A stretch of DNA of 64,000 bases from Alteromonadaceae bacterium BrNp21-10 (GCA_030418115.1 JAUHQD010000016.1:1-64000); one strand, 5' to 3'; positions 9,535 through 18,895 are shown, numbered from the stretch's first letter. Program-made: numbers and translations. The notes: generated by a model not told the origin, from the sequence alone.

Positions 9535-9591
9535 ATATTTGGTGTTGGTACTCAACAACACCATATGCGCAATATTTTAACGAGAATATTT

Positions 9592-10785
9592 ATGACAGTT
9601 CAGAACCAACATTTTGCACAACAGCTCGAATCTCTTTTTAGTCGATACGAGACATTGGTGACTAAACCCAACCAGCCCGCAGAAAAATACAATGGTATTT
9701 ATCAGCGTTGGCAAAATCCTATTATCACTGCAGAACATGCGCCTATTTTTTGGCGCTTCGATGTTAATTCAGCAAGTAATCCGAAATTGTTGGAGCGCAT
9801 AGGTATCAATGCCACGTTGAATTCTGGTGCAATTTATTGGCAAGGTAAATACATCTTAGTGGTACGGGTTGAAGGTAATGATCGCAAATCCTTCTTTGCG
9901 GTAGCCGAAAGTGATAATGGTGTGGATAATTTCCGTTTCTGGGACTATCCAGTAACGATGCCGGAAACCGAAGAGCCTGACACTAATGTTTATGATATGC
10001 GCCTTACTGCTCACGAAGATGGCTATATTTATGGACTTTTTTGCACCGAGCGTAAAGATAAAACGCGCCCAGAAGATACGAGCGCTGCTGAAGCTCAATG
10101 CGGTATTGCCCGTACCAAAGATTTGGTGACGTGGGAGCGCTTACCGGATCTAGTGACCTATTCTGGGCAGCAGCGTAATGTGGTGCTACATCCTGAATAT
10201 GTGGATGGAAAGTATGCATTGTATACCCGTCCGCAAGATGGTTTTATCAGTGTTGGCGGCGGCGGCGGTATTGGCTGGGGCTTATGCGATTCAATGGATG
10301 GCGCTGAAGTCAAAAGCGAAGTTATTGTGGATTCTAAGCAATACCATACCATTACCGAAATCAAAAATGGTCAGGGTCCAGCCCCCATTAAAACCGATAG
10401 TGGATGGTTGCATTTAGCTCATGGTGTGCGTAATACCGCTGCCGGTTTGCGTTATGTGTTGTACATGTTCATGACTGATTTACAGCAGCCTTGGAAAATC
10501 ACTCATAAACCTTCTGGACATTTTATTGCACCTGAAGGTGATGAGCGCGTTGGTGATGTATCTAACGTGACCTTTGCTAATGGCTGGGTAGTGAATGAGA
10601 AAAAGGAAGTCTTTATCTATTATGCTTCTTCCGATACCCGCATGCATGTTGCCACCAGCAGCATCGATCAACTGATTGATTATGTGACGAATACGCCTCA
10701 AGACGGGCTACGCTCTGCTGCGTCGGTACAGAATTTAAATACCTTGATTAGCCAGAACCTGAAACATATGCAGGGCATTAAATAG
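9592..10785 (+). CDS. GH130 4-O-beta-D-mannosyl-D-glucose phosphorylase
   Basis: Cytosolic inverting phosphorylase that splits beta-1,4-mannosyl-glucose with phosphate into alpha-mannose-1-phosphate and glucose. The 397-residue sequence has the five-bladed beta-propeller pattern and GH130 motifs: [11 protein letters not shown] near the start, [20 protein letters not shown], the acid-bearing [19 protein letters not shown] (Asp as general acid), RNVVLHPE, and [12 protein letters not shown]. This set is typical of subfamily 1 (mannosylglucose phosphorylase). An ATG at 9565 is in frame, but AACGAG lies 7 bases before the ATG at 9592, so the latter is preferred. The 2-epimerase gene follows at once; the pair is the known mannobiose route of mannan use. 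Free mannose-1-phosphate would need a mutase encoded elsewhere. Confidence 0.9.
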   Translation: MTVQNQHFAQQLESLFSRYETLVTKPNQPAEKYNGIYQRWQNPIITAEHAPIFWRFDVNSASNPKLLERIGINATLNSGAIYWQGKYILVVRVEGNDRKSFFAVAESDNGVDNFRFWDYPVTMPETEEPDTNVYDMRLTAHEDGYIYGLFCTERKDKTRPEDTSAAEAQCGIARTKDLVTWERLPDLVTYSGQQRNVVLHPEYVDGKYALYTRPQDGFISVGGGGGIGWGLCDSMDGAEVKSEVIVDSKQYHTITEIKNGQGPAPIKTDSGWLHLAHGVRNTAAGLRYVLYMFMTDLQQPWKITHKPSGHFIAPEGDERVGDVSNVTFANGWVVNEKKEVFIYYASSDTRMHVATSSIDQLIDYVTNTPQDGLRSAASVQNLNTLISQNLKHMQGIK

Positions 10786-10799
10786 TGTCAGGGGCCACA

Positions 10800-11996
10800 A
10801 TGCTGACCAAAGACGTCGCTTATCAAGAATTATTGAATATCGCTGATTGGTGGATTGAACATGCCACCGATAAAGCCTTTGGCGGTTACGTCGGTCAAAT
10901 TAATTACGATGCCAGTGTGGAAAATCAAGCCAATAAAGGGGTGGTTTTAAATACGCGCATATTGTGGTTTTTTGCTGAAGCGGCTCGGTTTACCGGTAAA
11001 GTCGAATATCGACAAGCAGCGGACAACGCCTACCAATACTTACTCAATTATTTTGATGACAAAAATGAGGGCGGAGTGTTTTGGGAGTTGGATTTTCTCG
11101 GCAAAATCGTTAGTGATAAAAAGCAAACCTATGCCCAAAGTTTTGCTATTTACGCCTTGTGTGCTTATTACAAATTAACCAATGAACAAGCTGCATTGGA
11201 TAAAGCATTAGAATATTTTGCGCTGATTGAAAGTCATTGCTGGGATGATATTGACGAAGGTTATATTGAAGCTTTAAATGGTCATTGGTTGCCACTAAAC
11301 GATGTGCGTTTAAGTGAAAAAGATCAAAACACGCCGAAGTCCATGAATACTCATTTACATGTGCTTGAGGCATATACCTCGTTGTATCAACTGTGTCCTA
11401 ATCCACAAATTAAAAAAGCTTTGTCTACGCTAATTGATTTATGCGTGGAGCGCATCATTGACCTTGATACTAGTCATTTAAAGTTGTTTTTTAATATGCA
11501 ATGGCAGGATTGTTCAGAGTTTTACTCTTACGGTCATGATATTGAATGCAGCTGGTTGCTATGGGAAGCGTTGGAAGTGTTAAATGACACGGCCATGATA
11601 ACTAAGTACAAACCGGTCGTCATAGCAATGGCTAAAGCCTGTAGTACTCAGTCCTTAGGTGAATACGGGCAGGTATGCGATGAGTATGTATTTGCTACCA
11701 AGCAGACTAAGCAAAGTAGTGATTGGTGGGTACAAGCAGAAGCCTTAGTCGGTTTTTTAAACGCTTATCATCTTACTCATGACCCAGTGTATTTATCGCT
11801 GTGCCATCAGGTGTGGGATTTTACCCAGCGCTATCACATTGATGCTGAGAAAGGCGAATGGCACTGGCAGGCAACGGTGTATCAGCAGGACAATGATCCA
11901 GACCCTAAATACAAGGTCGGTTTTTGGAAAGCACCCTATCATAATGGTCGAGCTATGATGGAAGTGTGCCGCTTATTTGATTTAATCGGCGATTAA
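10800..11996 (+). CDS. Cellobiose/mannobiose 2-epimerase (AGE family)
   Basis: Cytosolic enzyme that epimerises the reducing-end sugar of beta-1,4-disaccharides; with mannobiose it yields mannosyl-glucose, the substrate of the upstream phosphorylase. Landmarks of this AGE branch are visible: Y-A-Q-S-F-A-I-Y-A near residue 115, K-S-M-N-T-H-L-H-V-L-E-A near 185, F-Y-S-Y-G-H-D-I-E-C-S-W near 245, W-W-V-Q-A-E-A near 310 and the C-terminal GFWKAPYHNGRAMMEV, including the His residues used for proton transfer. A GTG at 10785 overlaps the upstream stop, but CAGGGG stands 5 bases before the ATG at 10800, so that start is preferred. Translational coupling with the GH130 gene is likely. About 399 residues, normal for the family. 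Confidence 0.9.
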   Translation: MLTKDVAYQELLNIADWWIEHATDKAFGGYVGQINYDASVENQANKGVVLNTRILWFFAEAARFTGKVEYRQAADNAYQYLLNYFDDKNEGGVFWELDFLGKIVSDKKQTYAQSFAIYALCAYYKLTNEQAALDKALEYFALIESHCWDDIDEGYIEALNGHWLPLNDVRLSEKDQNTPKSMNTHLHVLEAYTSLYQLCPNPQIKKALSTLIDLCVERIIDLDTSHLKLFFNMQWQDCSEFYSYGHDIECSWLLWEALEVLNDTAMITKYKPVVIAMAKACSTQSLGEYGQVCDEYVFATKQTKQSSDWWVQAEALVGFLNAYHLTHDPVYLSLCHQVWDFTQRYHIDAEKGEWHWQATVYQQDNDPDPKYKVGFWKAPYHNGRAMMEVCRLFDLIGD

Positions 11997-12020
11997 GTTA
12001 ACTATCAGTGTGTTTATATA

Positions 12021-12053
12021 ATGGCAGCGTATTTGATGATCAATAGCTGCCAT
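12021..12053. terminator. Bidirectional hairpin between epimerase and dgkA
   Basis: An 8-bp perfect stem ATGGCAGC (12021-12028) with GCTGCCAT (12046-12053) lies in the 72-base convergent gap. Short T-runs flank it on both sides, so it can serve both transcripts. Confidence 0.5.
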
Positions 12054-12068
12054 ATTTCTCTTCATGGG

Positions 12069-12446
12069 CTAAAGGTTGCTATAAAATACGCACGCCCATA
12101 CCAAACCTAAAATAGTCAGTGACACCAGTACAGCGGCGGAGGCTAAGTCTTTGGCCAATCCCGATAATGGGTGTATTTCGTAACTAATACGGTCAATGGC
12201 GGCCTCGATTGCGGTATTGATGATTTCTGCAAATAGCACCAACAAGGTGGCACAAAGCAGCATTAGGCGTTCATACAAGGCAATATCCCATAGGCCGATA
12301 ACGCAAAGTGAAACCACAAGCAGAACCAGTTCTTGTCGGAATGCGGACTCATTAGCTATCAGCCATTTGTAGGCTCTTAATGAATTATGCAAGGCTAAAT
12401 AAATACGCTTGAGTCCAACTGGTTTATTACTACTATCAAAAGTCAT
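12069..12446 (-). CDS. dgkA: Diacylglycerol kinase
   Basis: Small inner-membrane kinase (125 residues, three membrane helices) that phosphorylates diacylglycerol to phosphatidate. The family signature E-I-I-N-T-A-I-E-A-A-I-D-R is present near residue 68, with the acidic and amphipathic N-terminal helix before it; length matches the bacterial DgkA family. The gene begins one base after the eptA stop on the same strand. This pairing makes sense: phosphoethanolamine transfer from phosphatidylethanolamine to lipid A releases diacylglycerol, which DgkA returns to phospholipid synthesis. It would follow the PmrA-type control proposed for eptA. Confidence 0.93.
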   Translation of the reverse strand: MTFDSSNKPVGLKRIYLALHNSLRAYKWLIANESAFRQELVLLVVSLCVIGLWDIALYERLMLLCATLLVLFAEIINTAIEAAIDRISYEIHPLSGLAKDLASAAVLVSLTILGLVWACVFYSNL

Positions 12447-12447
12447 A

Positions 12448-14088
12448 TTACTTGCCTATTGCGACGGTTAAGGTTGAGTTACAGGTTCTGAATATATCTA
12501 ATTCTGGGCGATACAACTTACTAGATACTTGCGTCAGTCCTAAAATAGTATCGAAAATATCATCATGAGATAATGATTGCATAACAAGCTTATCAATACA
12601 TCCAGCATACTCGGTATTCTGCAATTGATTACTCCAATATAGCAGTGGTACTTCGGTTTGTTCTTTTGGTGCGATACTGTACGGGAAACCGTGTAGATAG
12701 AGCCCTTTTTCCCCTAAAGACTCCCCATGGTCGGATATATAAAGCATGGATTTAGTCTGCACATCCGTATTATTCAATACGTCGATAATTTTACTTAGCA
12801 CGTAGTCGGTATAAGCAATGGTATTGTCGTAGGTGTTTTCTAACTCTAAAGCTGAGCAGTTTTGAATATCACTTCTTGGGCAATCAGGAGTAAATACACG
12901 ATGCTGTTGCGGATAACGGCGGTAATAGGTGGGCCCATGTGAGCCAATCATATGCAGTACGATCAAGGTGTTGTCTGCTTCGCTATTCGCTATTTTGCGT
13001 TTGAGTTCTTCCAGTAATATTTCATCAAAACAATATTTGCCATCGCAGAGCTCATCGTTGGAGGTAGGCGAAATGGTAAGATTGTTAACTCGGGCACAGA
13101 CACCTTTGCAACTACTGTTATTGTCTATCCATAATACGTCCACTCCAGCGCGATGAATGATGTCTAAAGCATTTTCTTGGCTTTCTGCCTGTCGTTGATT
13201 AAAGGTGTCTCGGCTAAGGCGTGAAAACATACAAGGTACTGATATCGCAGTGGCTGTGCCGCAAGAGGTCACATTACCGAAAGACTTCACCCCGCGACTT
13301 GGGGTAAATGCATTGGTTGGTTTGCCATAGCCATTGAGGGAAAAATTCTTTGAACGCGCTGTTTCGCCGACTACCATTACCGTAATAGATTTTGTATTGG
13401 GTGCAGAAGTAGAGTGCGGCGATTTATCCAATACTTGAAAAGGTAAAGGTGGAAAAAAGTATTTGTCCCGCAAGAATTTATAAGCAGCATTGTAAAATGC
13501 AAAAGGCGTAATATAAGCGCCAAGCTGGCGATTGTTACGGCCCACAGATGCATAGTCTTGGTAAAATAGTGAGGCAATTAACCCACAGACAATAACGCAG
13601 ATCAGGTTAACCACTAGCCAGTTTTTTATCCGACTCAACATGCTTTGAGTGTTCTTATAGCGTCCCAAAATAAGGCTTGGGATCACGCCAAAAACGGTAA
13701 TATAAAACAGTAGACTGCCGTTGAGGTAAGACAACGCCTCTCCAGTATCGGTTTCCACCATATTTCGAATCATGTGTTTGTCGAAGATTACGCCATAATT
13801 TACAGTCGCATAGAACAGCACCGCCGAAATCAAAATACTCAGGATCACCACAGGCTTAATAAAAGTAACCAGTGATAACCAACTGAGAATAATCACGCTT
13901 AAGCAAAATAGCAGAATGGGGACGGATAGCAGAAACAGCCAATTCCACTGACCGGTTGACACTGTCGCGGTATAGACTTTGTACAAAAAATGACTATTGA
14001 GAACGAGGACAATATACAACGATGCATAAATCAGCATTGCCGCATAGGTTTTAGGGACTAGCTTGTCTAAGGCTTGAAACATCAACAT
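12448..14088 (-). CDS. eptA: Lipid A phosphoethanolamine transferase
   Basis: Inner-membrane enzyme of 546 residues that adds phosphoethanolamine to lipid A phosphates and lowers binding of cationic peptides. Five membrane helices fill residues 1-180; the periplasmic sulfatase-fold domain follows with the metal/nucleophile motif VVGETARSKNFSLNGYG (Glu and, further on, the catalytic Thr in the CGTATAISVPCMFSR segment), HMIGSHGPTYY, and SDHGESLGEKGLYLHG. Cysteines are paired as in EptA proteins. It is followed by dgkA and preceded by a degenerate PmrA-box-like site at 14133-14149, and the PmrAB-like regulators are encoded 2 kb away. It could be named eptA or mcr-like; chromosomal placement with dgkA favours the intrinsic enzyme. 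Confidence 0.92.
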   Translation of the reverse strand: MLMFQALDKLVPKTYAAMLIYASLYIVLVLNSHFLYKVYTATVSTGQWNWLFLLSVPILLFCLSVIILSWLSLVTFIKPVVILSILISAVLFYATVNYGVIFDKHMIRNMVETDTGEALSYLNGSLLFYITVFGVIPSLILGRYKNTQSMLSRIKNWLVVNLICVIVCGLIASLFYQDYASVGRNNRQLGAYITPFAFYNAAYKFLRDKYFFPPLPFQVLDKSPHSTSAPNTKSITVMVVGETARSKNFSLNGYGKPTNAFTPSRGVKSFGNVTSCGTATAISVPCMFSRLSRDTFNQRQAESQENALDIIHRAGVDVLWIDNNSSCKGVCARVNNLTISPTSNDELCDGKYCFDEILLEELKRKIANSEADNTLIVLHMIGSHGPTYYRRYPQQHRVFTPDCPRSDIQNCSALELENTYDNTIAYTDYVLSKIIDVLNNTDVQTKSMLYISDHGESLGEKGLYLHGFPYSIAPKEQTEVPLLYWSNQLQNTEYAGCIDKLVMQSLSHDDIFDTILGLTQVSSKLYRPELDIFRTCNSTLTVAIGK

Positions 14089-14132
14089 TCACTTCGAATG
14101 ACTACAACATGTTGACAAGATAACTAGCCAAC

Positions 14133-14149
14133 CTTTAGTAAAGCTGAAG
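14133..14149 (-). promoter_or_regulatory. Degenerate PmrA-box-like site upstream of eptA
   Basis: Two half-sites CTTTAG and CTGAAG are separated by five bases, each one base away from the CTTAAG half-site of the PmrA box. It lies about 45 bases before the eptA start. Its spacing matches the two better sites at 16192-16208 and 16251-16267. Confidence 0.45.
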
Positions 14150-14184
14150 ACAAACTGATTTTTGTATATTTATTTAACCTGAAG

Positions 14185-16176
14185 TTACTTGGTCTCAAGG
14201 CGATACAGTTGTTGCTTATAAGCCAAATTGGCAAACAGCACATGGGCAAGGGCTTTGTTTTTTAGCAACACATCCGCGGCAATAGCTGGGCGCTGAGATT
14301 GACTTTTATCCTGCAAATTGTAGCGCCAGTAACTTTCTGGTTGTCCTGGAGTGAGGATCACCGCTTGACCATTCTCCAAATAAGCATAGTTATCGTAGTA
14401 CTGCATAATGGCCCGTTCGACGGGATACTCTTTGGTTAGATCCAACCCCGTCATTGGCGTTGGGCTATTAACCCCTAATAACGACAGTAGTGTGACCGGT
14501 AAATCAATTTGGCTTACTAATCGATTATCCTGCTTTTGGTCAAAGTCGGTATTGAGGATAACTGCCGGCACATGAAACGATTTAATGGGTACAGGTTCTG
14601 AACCAAATACCCGAACATCATGATCAGCCACAATTAAAAATACCGTATTCTGCCAATAGTCTTGTTGCTTGGCTTTAGTTATAAACTGACCTAAAGCATA
14701 GTCAGCATATTTAATCGCTAAATCCCGTTTATAGGTGCTGCTATCATAACCTTGCGGTAAAGAGACATTGTCTGTGGGGATATCAAAGGGGTCATGATTA
14801 CTGGAGGTAAAAATTAAACTAAAAAACGGCTTGCCAGCATTATTTAACTCGGTTAATTCGCTGTCGGCTTGGGTAAATAAGTCTTCATCCGAGACCCCCC
14901 AAGAAGCAACAAATTTGGGGTTGGCAATATCATGGGAGTCGACAATATCCTCAAAGCCATTGCCTAGAAAAAAGCTCTTCATATTGTCAAAATGGCTTTC
15001 ACCGCCATAAATGAATTGTGTGGTGTAACCTTCGTTGGCCAGTACGTCAGCCAATGTAAAAAACTGCTGCTGTGACTTGGATAATTTAACCACCGAACGT
15101 GATGGCGAAGGTAAAAAGCCACTAATAACCGCTTCAATCCCCCTTACCGAACGGGTTCCTGTGGCGTATAAGTTATTAAATCCCCAACCTTGTTGATACA
15201 GCTTATCTATTTCTGGGGTAATGCCGTTGCCGCCTAAACTACCCACAAAACGGGCGCCTAAACTTTCCTCAAGAATAATAACTAGATTTTTCCCTTTAAT
15301 ACTGTTGTAAGGTTGGTTATGGGCCAGCGTTGGCAGTTCATCAGAGACAAAGTTCTCGCGGTAGCTTGCTTTGCGGACAACATCTATTATTTGAGCGGTG
15401 GGCAAATCACCATACAGGCTGGCGGCACTTTTTTCATTGCCCATATTTTTAATTGCAAAAGCTACGCTATAAGGAGAATTAAGTACTAAAGAATTAACTA
15501 AGGAATCTTGAGAGAAAAACACCAATGACGGATTTAATGGGCGATGCCCTATTGTTCCGCGAGCGCATAGCAATATAACCATAAAGGTTAGTAATAAACT
15601 GATACCACCGCCTAACTTCGAACTATTTGGCGTATCCCCATTAATTTTGCTACATAAGCGATACGCCATGATGGCGGCAGCACTACAAAATACGGTTGCC
15701 AATAAAAGGCTAATTAAATGGCCGCTGATCAACATTGAAAAGACTTCTTTGGGATAGGCCAGATATTCTACAAAGAGTCGGTTAGGGCGTACGTCATACT
15801 GCAAAATAAAGGTAGGAGTGGCAATCTCAAACAGCACTACGAGGGTGGTAATGATCACCATGTACAAGGTTTGCAACTTAGTTAACCAAGGTTTAAGTAC
15901 ACTTGAGCAATGGCCTATAACCACGAGTAAAAATAATGGTGTGGTTAAATAGGCGGCAGTACTAAGATCGACCCGTAAACCACCGAGTAATAATTTATCG
16001 AGTTGGAATAATTCAATACGTTCAAATTGCCATAACATCAGACCTAGACGACTAATAAAAAAAATAAATAATAGTGAGAAGAATAAAATTCCAATCGGCT
16101 TTAGAGGATTAATATGTTTTTTTACAACGATATAGTCTGACACTATTACAACTTTTAAGGACAGTATTTGAACCAA
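14185..16176 (-). CDS. LTA synthase-like sulfatase-family membrane phosphotransferase
   Basis: Membrane protein with about five N-terminal helices (roughly residues 25-205) and a periplasmic sulfatase-type domain (about 290-610). The motif V-I-I-L-E-E-S-L-G gives the metal-binding Glu, Y-A-T-G-T-R-S-V-R-G the likely catalytic Thr, and V-A-D-H-D-V-R-V-F-G the late metal site. This is the layout of lipoteichoic acid synthase and of Gram-negative phosphoglycerol or phosphoethanolamine transferases. The target is not known; addition of phosphoglycerol or phosphoethanolamine to an envelope glycan or lipid is likely. The 16176 start is TTG; a GTG at 16143 fits the PmrA-like site (16192-16208) better and may be the true start. 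Divergent from the PmrA-like regulator gene. Confidence 0.8.
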   Translation of the reverse strand: MVQILSLKVVIVSDYIVVKKHINPLKPIGILFFSLLFIFFISRLGLMLWQFERIELFQLDKLLLGGLRVDLSTAAYLTTPLFLLVVIGHCSSVLKPWLTKLQTLYMVIITTLVVLFEIATPTFILQYDVRPNRLFVEYLAYPKEVFSMLISGHLISLLLATVFCSAAAIMAYRLCSKINGDTPNSSKLGGGISLLLTFMVILLCARGTIGHRPLNPSLVFFSQDSLVNSLVLNSPYSVAFAIKNMGNEKSAASLYGDLPTAQIIDVVRKASYRENFVSDELPTLAHNQPYNSIKGKNLVIILEESLGARFVGSLGGNGITPEIDKLYQQGWGFNNLYATGTRSVRGIEAVISGFLPSPSRSVVKLSKSQQQFFTLADVLANEGYTTQFIYGGESHFDNMKSFFLGNGFEDIVDSHDIANPKFVASWGVSDEDLFTQADSELTELNNAGKPFFSLIFTSSNHDPFDIPTDNVSLPQGYDSSTYKRDLAIKYADYALGQFITKAKQQDYWQNTVFLIVADHDVRVFGSEPVPIKSFHVPAVILNTDFDQKQDNRLVSQIDLPVTLLSLLGVNSPTPMTGLDLTKEYPVERAIMQYYDNYAYLENGQAVILTPGQPESYWRYNLQDKSQSQRPAIAADVLLKNKALAHVLFANLAYKQQLYRLETK

Positions 16177-16191
16177 GACTAGGGAGCTAAA

Positions 16192-16208
16192 CTTAAGATA
16201 AGCTTAGG
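16192..16208 (-). promoter_or_regulatory. PmrA-box-like site facing the LTA synthase-like gene
   Basis: CTTAAG, five bases, then CTTAGG: eleven of twelve half-site positions agree with the PmrA box CTTAAG-N5-CTTAAG. It lies just upstream of the minus-strand phosphotransferase gene. Confidence 0.55.
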
Positions 16209-16250
16209 GAAAACTGAATTGTGTCAATATATTAAGTAACTTCAGCTAAT

Positions 16251-16267
16251 CTTAAGTAAAACTTAAG
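16251..16267 (+). promoter_or_regulatory. Perfect PmrA-box-like site upstream of the response regulator
   Basis: CTTAAG-TAAAA-CTTAAG is an exact match to the known PmrA box pattern with 5-base spacing. A -10-like TATGTT follows at 16283-16288, placing the box where it overlaps the -35 region, the usual place for OmpR-family activators. It suggests self-activation of the two-component operon. Confidence 0.65.
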
Positions 16268-16318
16268 TTTAGGGTTTTACAGTATGTTGAATTCAGTTGT
16301 ACCTAAGGAACTATCCCG

Positions 16319-16993
16319 ATGAAATTGCTTTTAGTTGAAGATTCTAGTTCCCTTAGGCGCAGCCTCAGGGTTGGTTTGGAAAACCTCGGTTTTACCGTTG
16401 ATGATACTGCGGATGGTGCCGAAGGCTTGAGCATGGCGTTAATGGGTGATTACAATCTGCTGCTGTTGGATATTATGCTACCCAGTATTGACGGTTTGAC
16501 CCTGCTCAAAGCAGTAAGAAAAGAAAAGCAGGATCTAAGGGTATTAATTTTATCTGCTAAAACGCAACCAGAAGAGCGCGTACAAGGCCTATTATCCGGT
16601 GCCGATGATTACCTGTGTAAACCCTTTTCTTTCGACGAGTTACATGCTCGCTTATTATGCCTGATGCGCAGAGGCACCTTAAAAAACGACAGTGATATTG
16701 TCATTTTGGGTCAGTTGGAATTGGACTTACAATTAAAAACCCTCAAAGCGACCAATAAGATGATTGACCTTACCCCCAATGAATACAAGATTATTGAGTG
16801 TTTGTTTACTAACCAAAATAAAGTGGTTACCCCAGAAAAATTAAGCTCTTATATTGCCGGTCAGTATGACGCGGTATCAAAAAATTCCATTGAAGCACAT
16901 TTGTCCTCAGCACGGAAAAAAGTGCGGGCTGCTGGTAGTGAGCTCCCTATTCGCACTAAACGTGGTTTTGGCTACGTCATACAGGATGTATAA
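16319..16993 (+). CDS. OmpR-family response regulator (PmrA/BasR-like)
   Basis: Two-domain transcription factor of 224 residues. The receiver (1-115) shows the acidic pair E-D at 7-8, the phospho-acceptor Asp in LLLLDIMLPSIDG (about 51), the Thr/Ser switch in LILSAKT and the conserved Lys in DDYLCKPF (about 102). The winged helix (about 128-222) ends in R-T-K-R-G-F-G-Y-V. AAGGA lies 9 bases before the ATG. The kinase gene begins directly after its stop. The exact CTTAAG-N5-CTTAAG upstream, the same sequence before the LTA-like gene, and adjacency to eptA-dgkA point to PmrA rather than another OmpR-type regulator. Confidence 0.88.
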   Translation: MKLLLVEDSSSLRRSLRVGLENLGFTVDDTADGAEGLSMALMGDYNLLLLDIMLPSIDGLTLLKAVRKEKQDLRVLILSAKTQPEERVQGLLSGADDYLCKPFSFDELHARLLCLMRRGTLKNDSDIVILGQLELDLQLKTLKATNKMIDLTPNEYKIIECLFTNQNKVVTPEKLSSYIAGQYDAVSKNSIEAHLSSARKKVRAAGSELPIRTKRGFGYVIQDV

Positions 16994-18403
16994 GTGAAAT
17001 CAATTCGTAACAAACTGGTGCGCACTCTTTCCTACACTATAACCGGTGTTATCGTGCTTATATTACTGGCGATTGATGTCTCGGTAGATACTTGGATTGA
17101 TGGTGAATTTAATAAAGCCATGCACGCTAAGGCAGGCATGTTAATGACCTTAGTCAGTGAGGATAATGAGGGAGTAGAGCTGCACTTTAGTGGTGAATTT
17201 ATGCCTGAATTTGAAGGGGTAACAGAGCCTGAATATTTTCAATTCTGGCTAGCCGATGAAGTCTTTGAACGCTCTGATAGCTTGAGTTTATTTACCATCA
17301 ACGAGTTACCACTGTTACCAGTGGAGCTGGACAGTTTTCAAGTGATTGAAGCCCCGCTGCCAGATGGTCGCCCAGGGCGTATTATTTATACACGCTTTAT
17401 ACCGCAAATTGATAGTGATGATCGCGATAGTGTTTTATTTAATCTGGGTGATCGTAAACCACAAACCATGTTGCTGGCCTATGGGACATCGGCAGAAGGT
17501 ATCAATTTTGTGCTGTGGTTGCTGGATATTGTTTTTGTGGTGACCACGCTAACCGTGGTTATTTTTATTCGGATGTTTGTGCGTAAATCTGTTGATGATG
17601 GATTATCACCACTGATTAAATTTAATCACAGCATTAGCAACCTCAGTATCAAAGACAGCGCTGCCGAAGTACAACTGCATGAGACAGTGCAAGAATTGAA
17701 GCCGATGGTCGACAGTCTTAATCAGTTTATTGTCGAAAATCGTCTACTTTATCTTCGAGAAAAACGCCTGACATCGGATATTGCTCATGAGTTAAAAACC
17801 CCCATTGCTGAGTTGATTAGTTTGTCTGAAGTGATGTTACGTTTTCCCGATAACAATGAGCTTGAAAAAGATTTTGGGCCTGAAGTGTTACGCATCAGCA
17901 AGCGACTGAAAACCATTGTGTCAAATCTTTTGTTGCTACATAAGCATGCCAATACCAAGCTGGAAAAAGCTGATGTTTTTGATATTAATCAGGTGATTGA
18001 ACGCTTATTACCGGCGGACTGTCAATCGCGCAGCCAGTTGCAGTATGATGAATCCATGCCATCGATTGTGTCTAATTTATTCGCAGTGGAGCTAATTTTA
18101 TCCAATCTCATCAATAATGCTTTCACCCATAGCCCAGAAGGGTCAATGGTGGTCATCGAGACAGCATTGAATAATGCTGGCCAAGTCTTGATTCAGATCA
18201 TGAATGAATGCAGCAGTTTACAACAAGGGGATTTGCCGCAATTGTTTGAGCCCTTATGGCAAAAAGATACTTCACGTACCTCAGATGAAAATTTTGGCCT
18301 GGGTTTGTCTATTGCTAAGACGTTAGCCGAGGCTATCGATGCCCCTCTAGAAGCCAGCTTGCAGCAAGGCAAAGTGACATTTCAACTGTTGCTGGATGTG
18401 TAA
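16994..18403 (+). CDS. Sensor histidine kinase (PmrB/BasS-like)
   Basis: Inner-membrane kinase of 469 residues: TM1 about 12-30, a periplasmic sensor of about 145 residues rich in Asp and Glu (EDNEG, DSDDRDS), TM2 about 176-197, a dimerisation helix with the phospho-accepting His in TSDIAHELKTPIAEL (about 263) and an ATPase domain with N-box ILSNLINNAFTHSP and G-box FGLGLSIAKTLAEA. Translation begins with GTG immediately after the regulator stop. An acidic periplasmic sensor is what iron- or peptide-sensing PmrB proteins carry, but the stimulus here cannot be told from sequence. The normally strict N-box and G-boxes look intact. Confidence 0.88.
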   Translation: MKSIRNKLVRTLSYTITGVIVLILLAIDVSVDTWIDGEFNKAMHAKAGMLMTLVSEDNEGVELHFSGEFMPEFEGVTEPEYFQFWLADEVFERSDSLSLFTINELPLLPVELDSFQVIEAPLPDGRPGRIIYTRFIPQIDSDDRDSVLFNLGDRKPQTMLLAYGTSAEGINFVLWLLDIVFVVTTLTVVIFIRMFVRKSVDDGLSPLIKFNHSISNLSIKDSAAEVQLHETVQELKPMVDSLNQFIVENRLLYLREKRLTSDIAHELKTPIAELISLSEVMLRFPDNNELEKDFGPEVLRISKRLKTIVSNLLLLHKHANTKLEKADVFDINQVIERLLPADCQSRSQLQYDESMPSIVSNLFAVELILSNLINNAFTHSPEGSMVVIETALNNAGQVLIQIMNECSSLQQGDLPQLFEPLWQKDTSRTSDENFGLGLSIAKTLAEAIDAPLEASLQQGKVTFQLLLDV

Positions 18404-18430
18404 ATCTACTAGGGTTGGTGATTATTAGGT

Positions 18431-18895
18431 TTATAAGGCGCCATTAAACCCTAACTGACGCCATGATTCATATACAAATACCGACACGGCATTAGCTAAG
18501 TTCATACTGCGGCTATTGGGGGTCATGGGAATACGTAAGCGTTGTTCGACGGCTAACGATTCAATAATATCCATCGGCACACCGCGACTTTCTGGGCCAA
18601 ACATCAACGCATCGCCCGTTTGATATTGTGCCTCGGCATAATTTGCGGTGCCTTTGGTAGTACACACAAATAAGCGTTGTGGTTGTTCGGCGGCCAAATA
18701 GGCTTGATAGTTAGCGTGGCGTTTTACCTCGGCAAATTCATGATAATCCAAGCCAGCGCGTCGAACCTTTTTATCGTCCCAGGCAAAGCCTAACGGCTCA
18801 ATTAAGTGCAAACGGTAACCGGTATTGGCGCATAATCGAATGATTGCACCAGTATTTTGTGGAATTTCGGGTTCAAATAAAACAATATCTAACAT
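18431..18895 (-). CDS. trmL: tRNA (cytidine/uridine-2'-O)-methyltransferase
   Basis: SPOUT-family methylase that acts on the wobble base of tRNA-Leu. The knot motifs are clear: [20 protein letters not shown] near the start, [11 protein letters not shown] in the middle and [22 protein letters not shown] at the end. Counted from MLDIVLF the protein is 154 residues, the usual length; an in-frame start at 18949 would add 18 residues not found in the family, so 18895 is used. Convergent with the sensor kinase and divergent from fieF. Confidence 0.93.
   Translation of the reverse strand: MLDIVLFEPEIPQNTGAIIRLCANTGYRLHLIEPLGFAWDDKKVRRAGLDYHEFAEVKRHANYQAYLAAEQPQRLFVCTTKGTANYAEAQYQTGDALMFGPESRGVPMDIIESLAVEQRLRIPMTPNSRSMNLANAVSVFVYESWRQLGFNGAL

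Larger units (their letters stand above)
9111..9591. other. Divergent regulatory region of the mannan locus
   Basis: This 481-base AT-rich stretch holds no credible gene. It contains the two LacI-type operators listed separately, about 280 bases apart, one near each divergent gene, a spacing that would allow looping. No further structured element was recognised. Confidence 0.7.

Noticed and set aside
10004-10364. Short minus-strand frames inside the GH130 gene
   Set aside because: They lie inside a strong coding gene with intact catalytic motifs.
12448-14088. eptA as a recently acquired mcr gene
   Set aside because: No insertion sequence or transfer sign is near, and dgkA plus PmrAB-like genes form a normal chromosomal setting.
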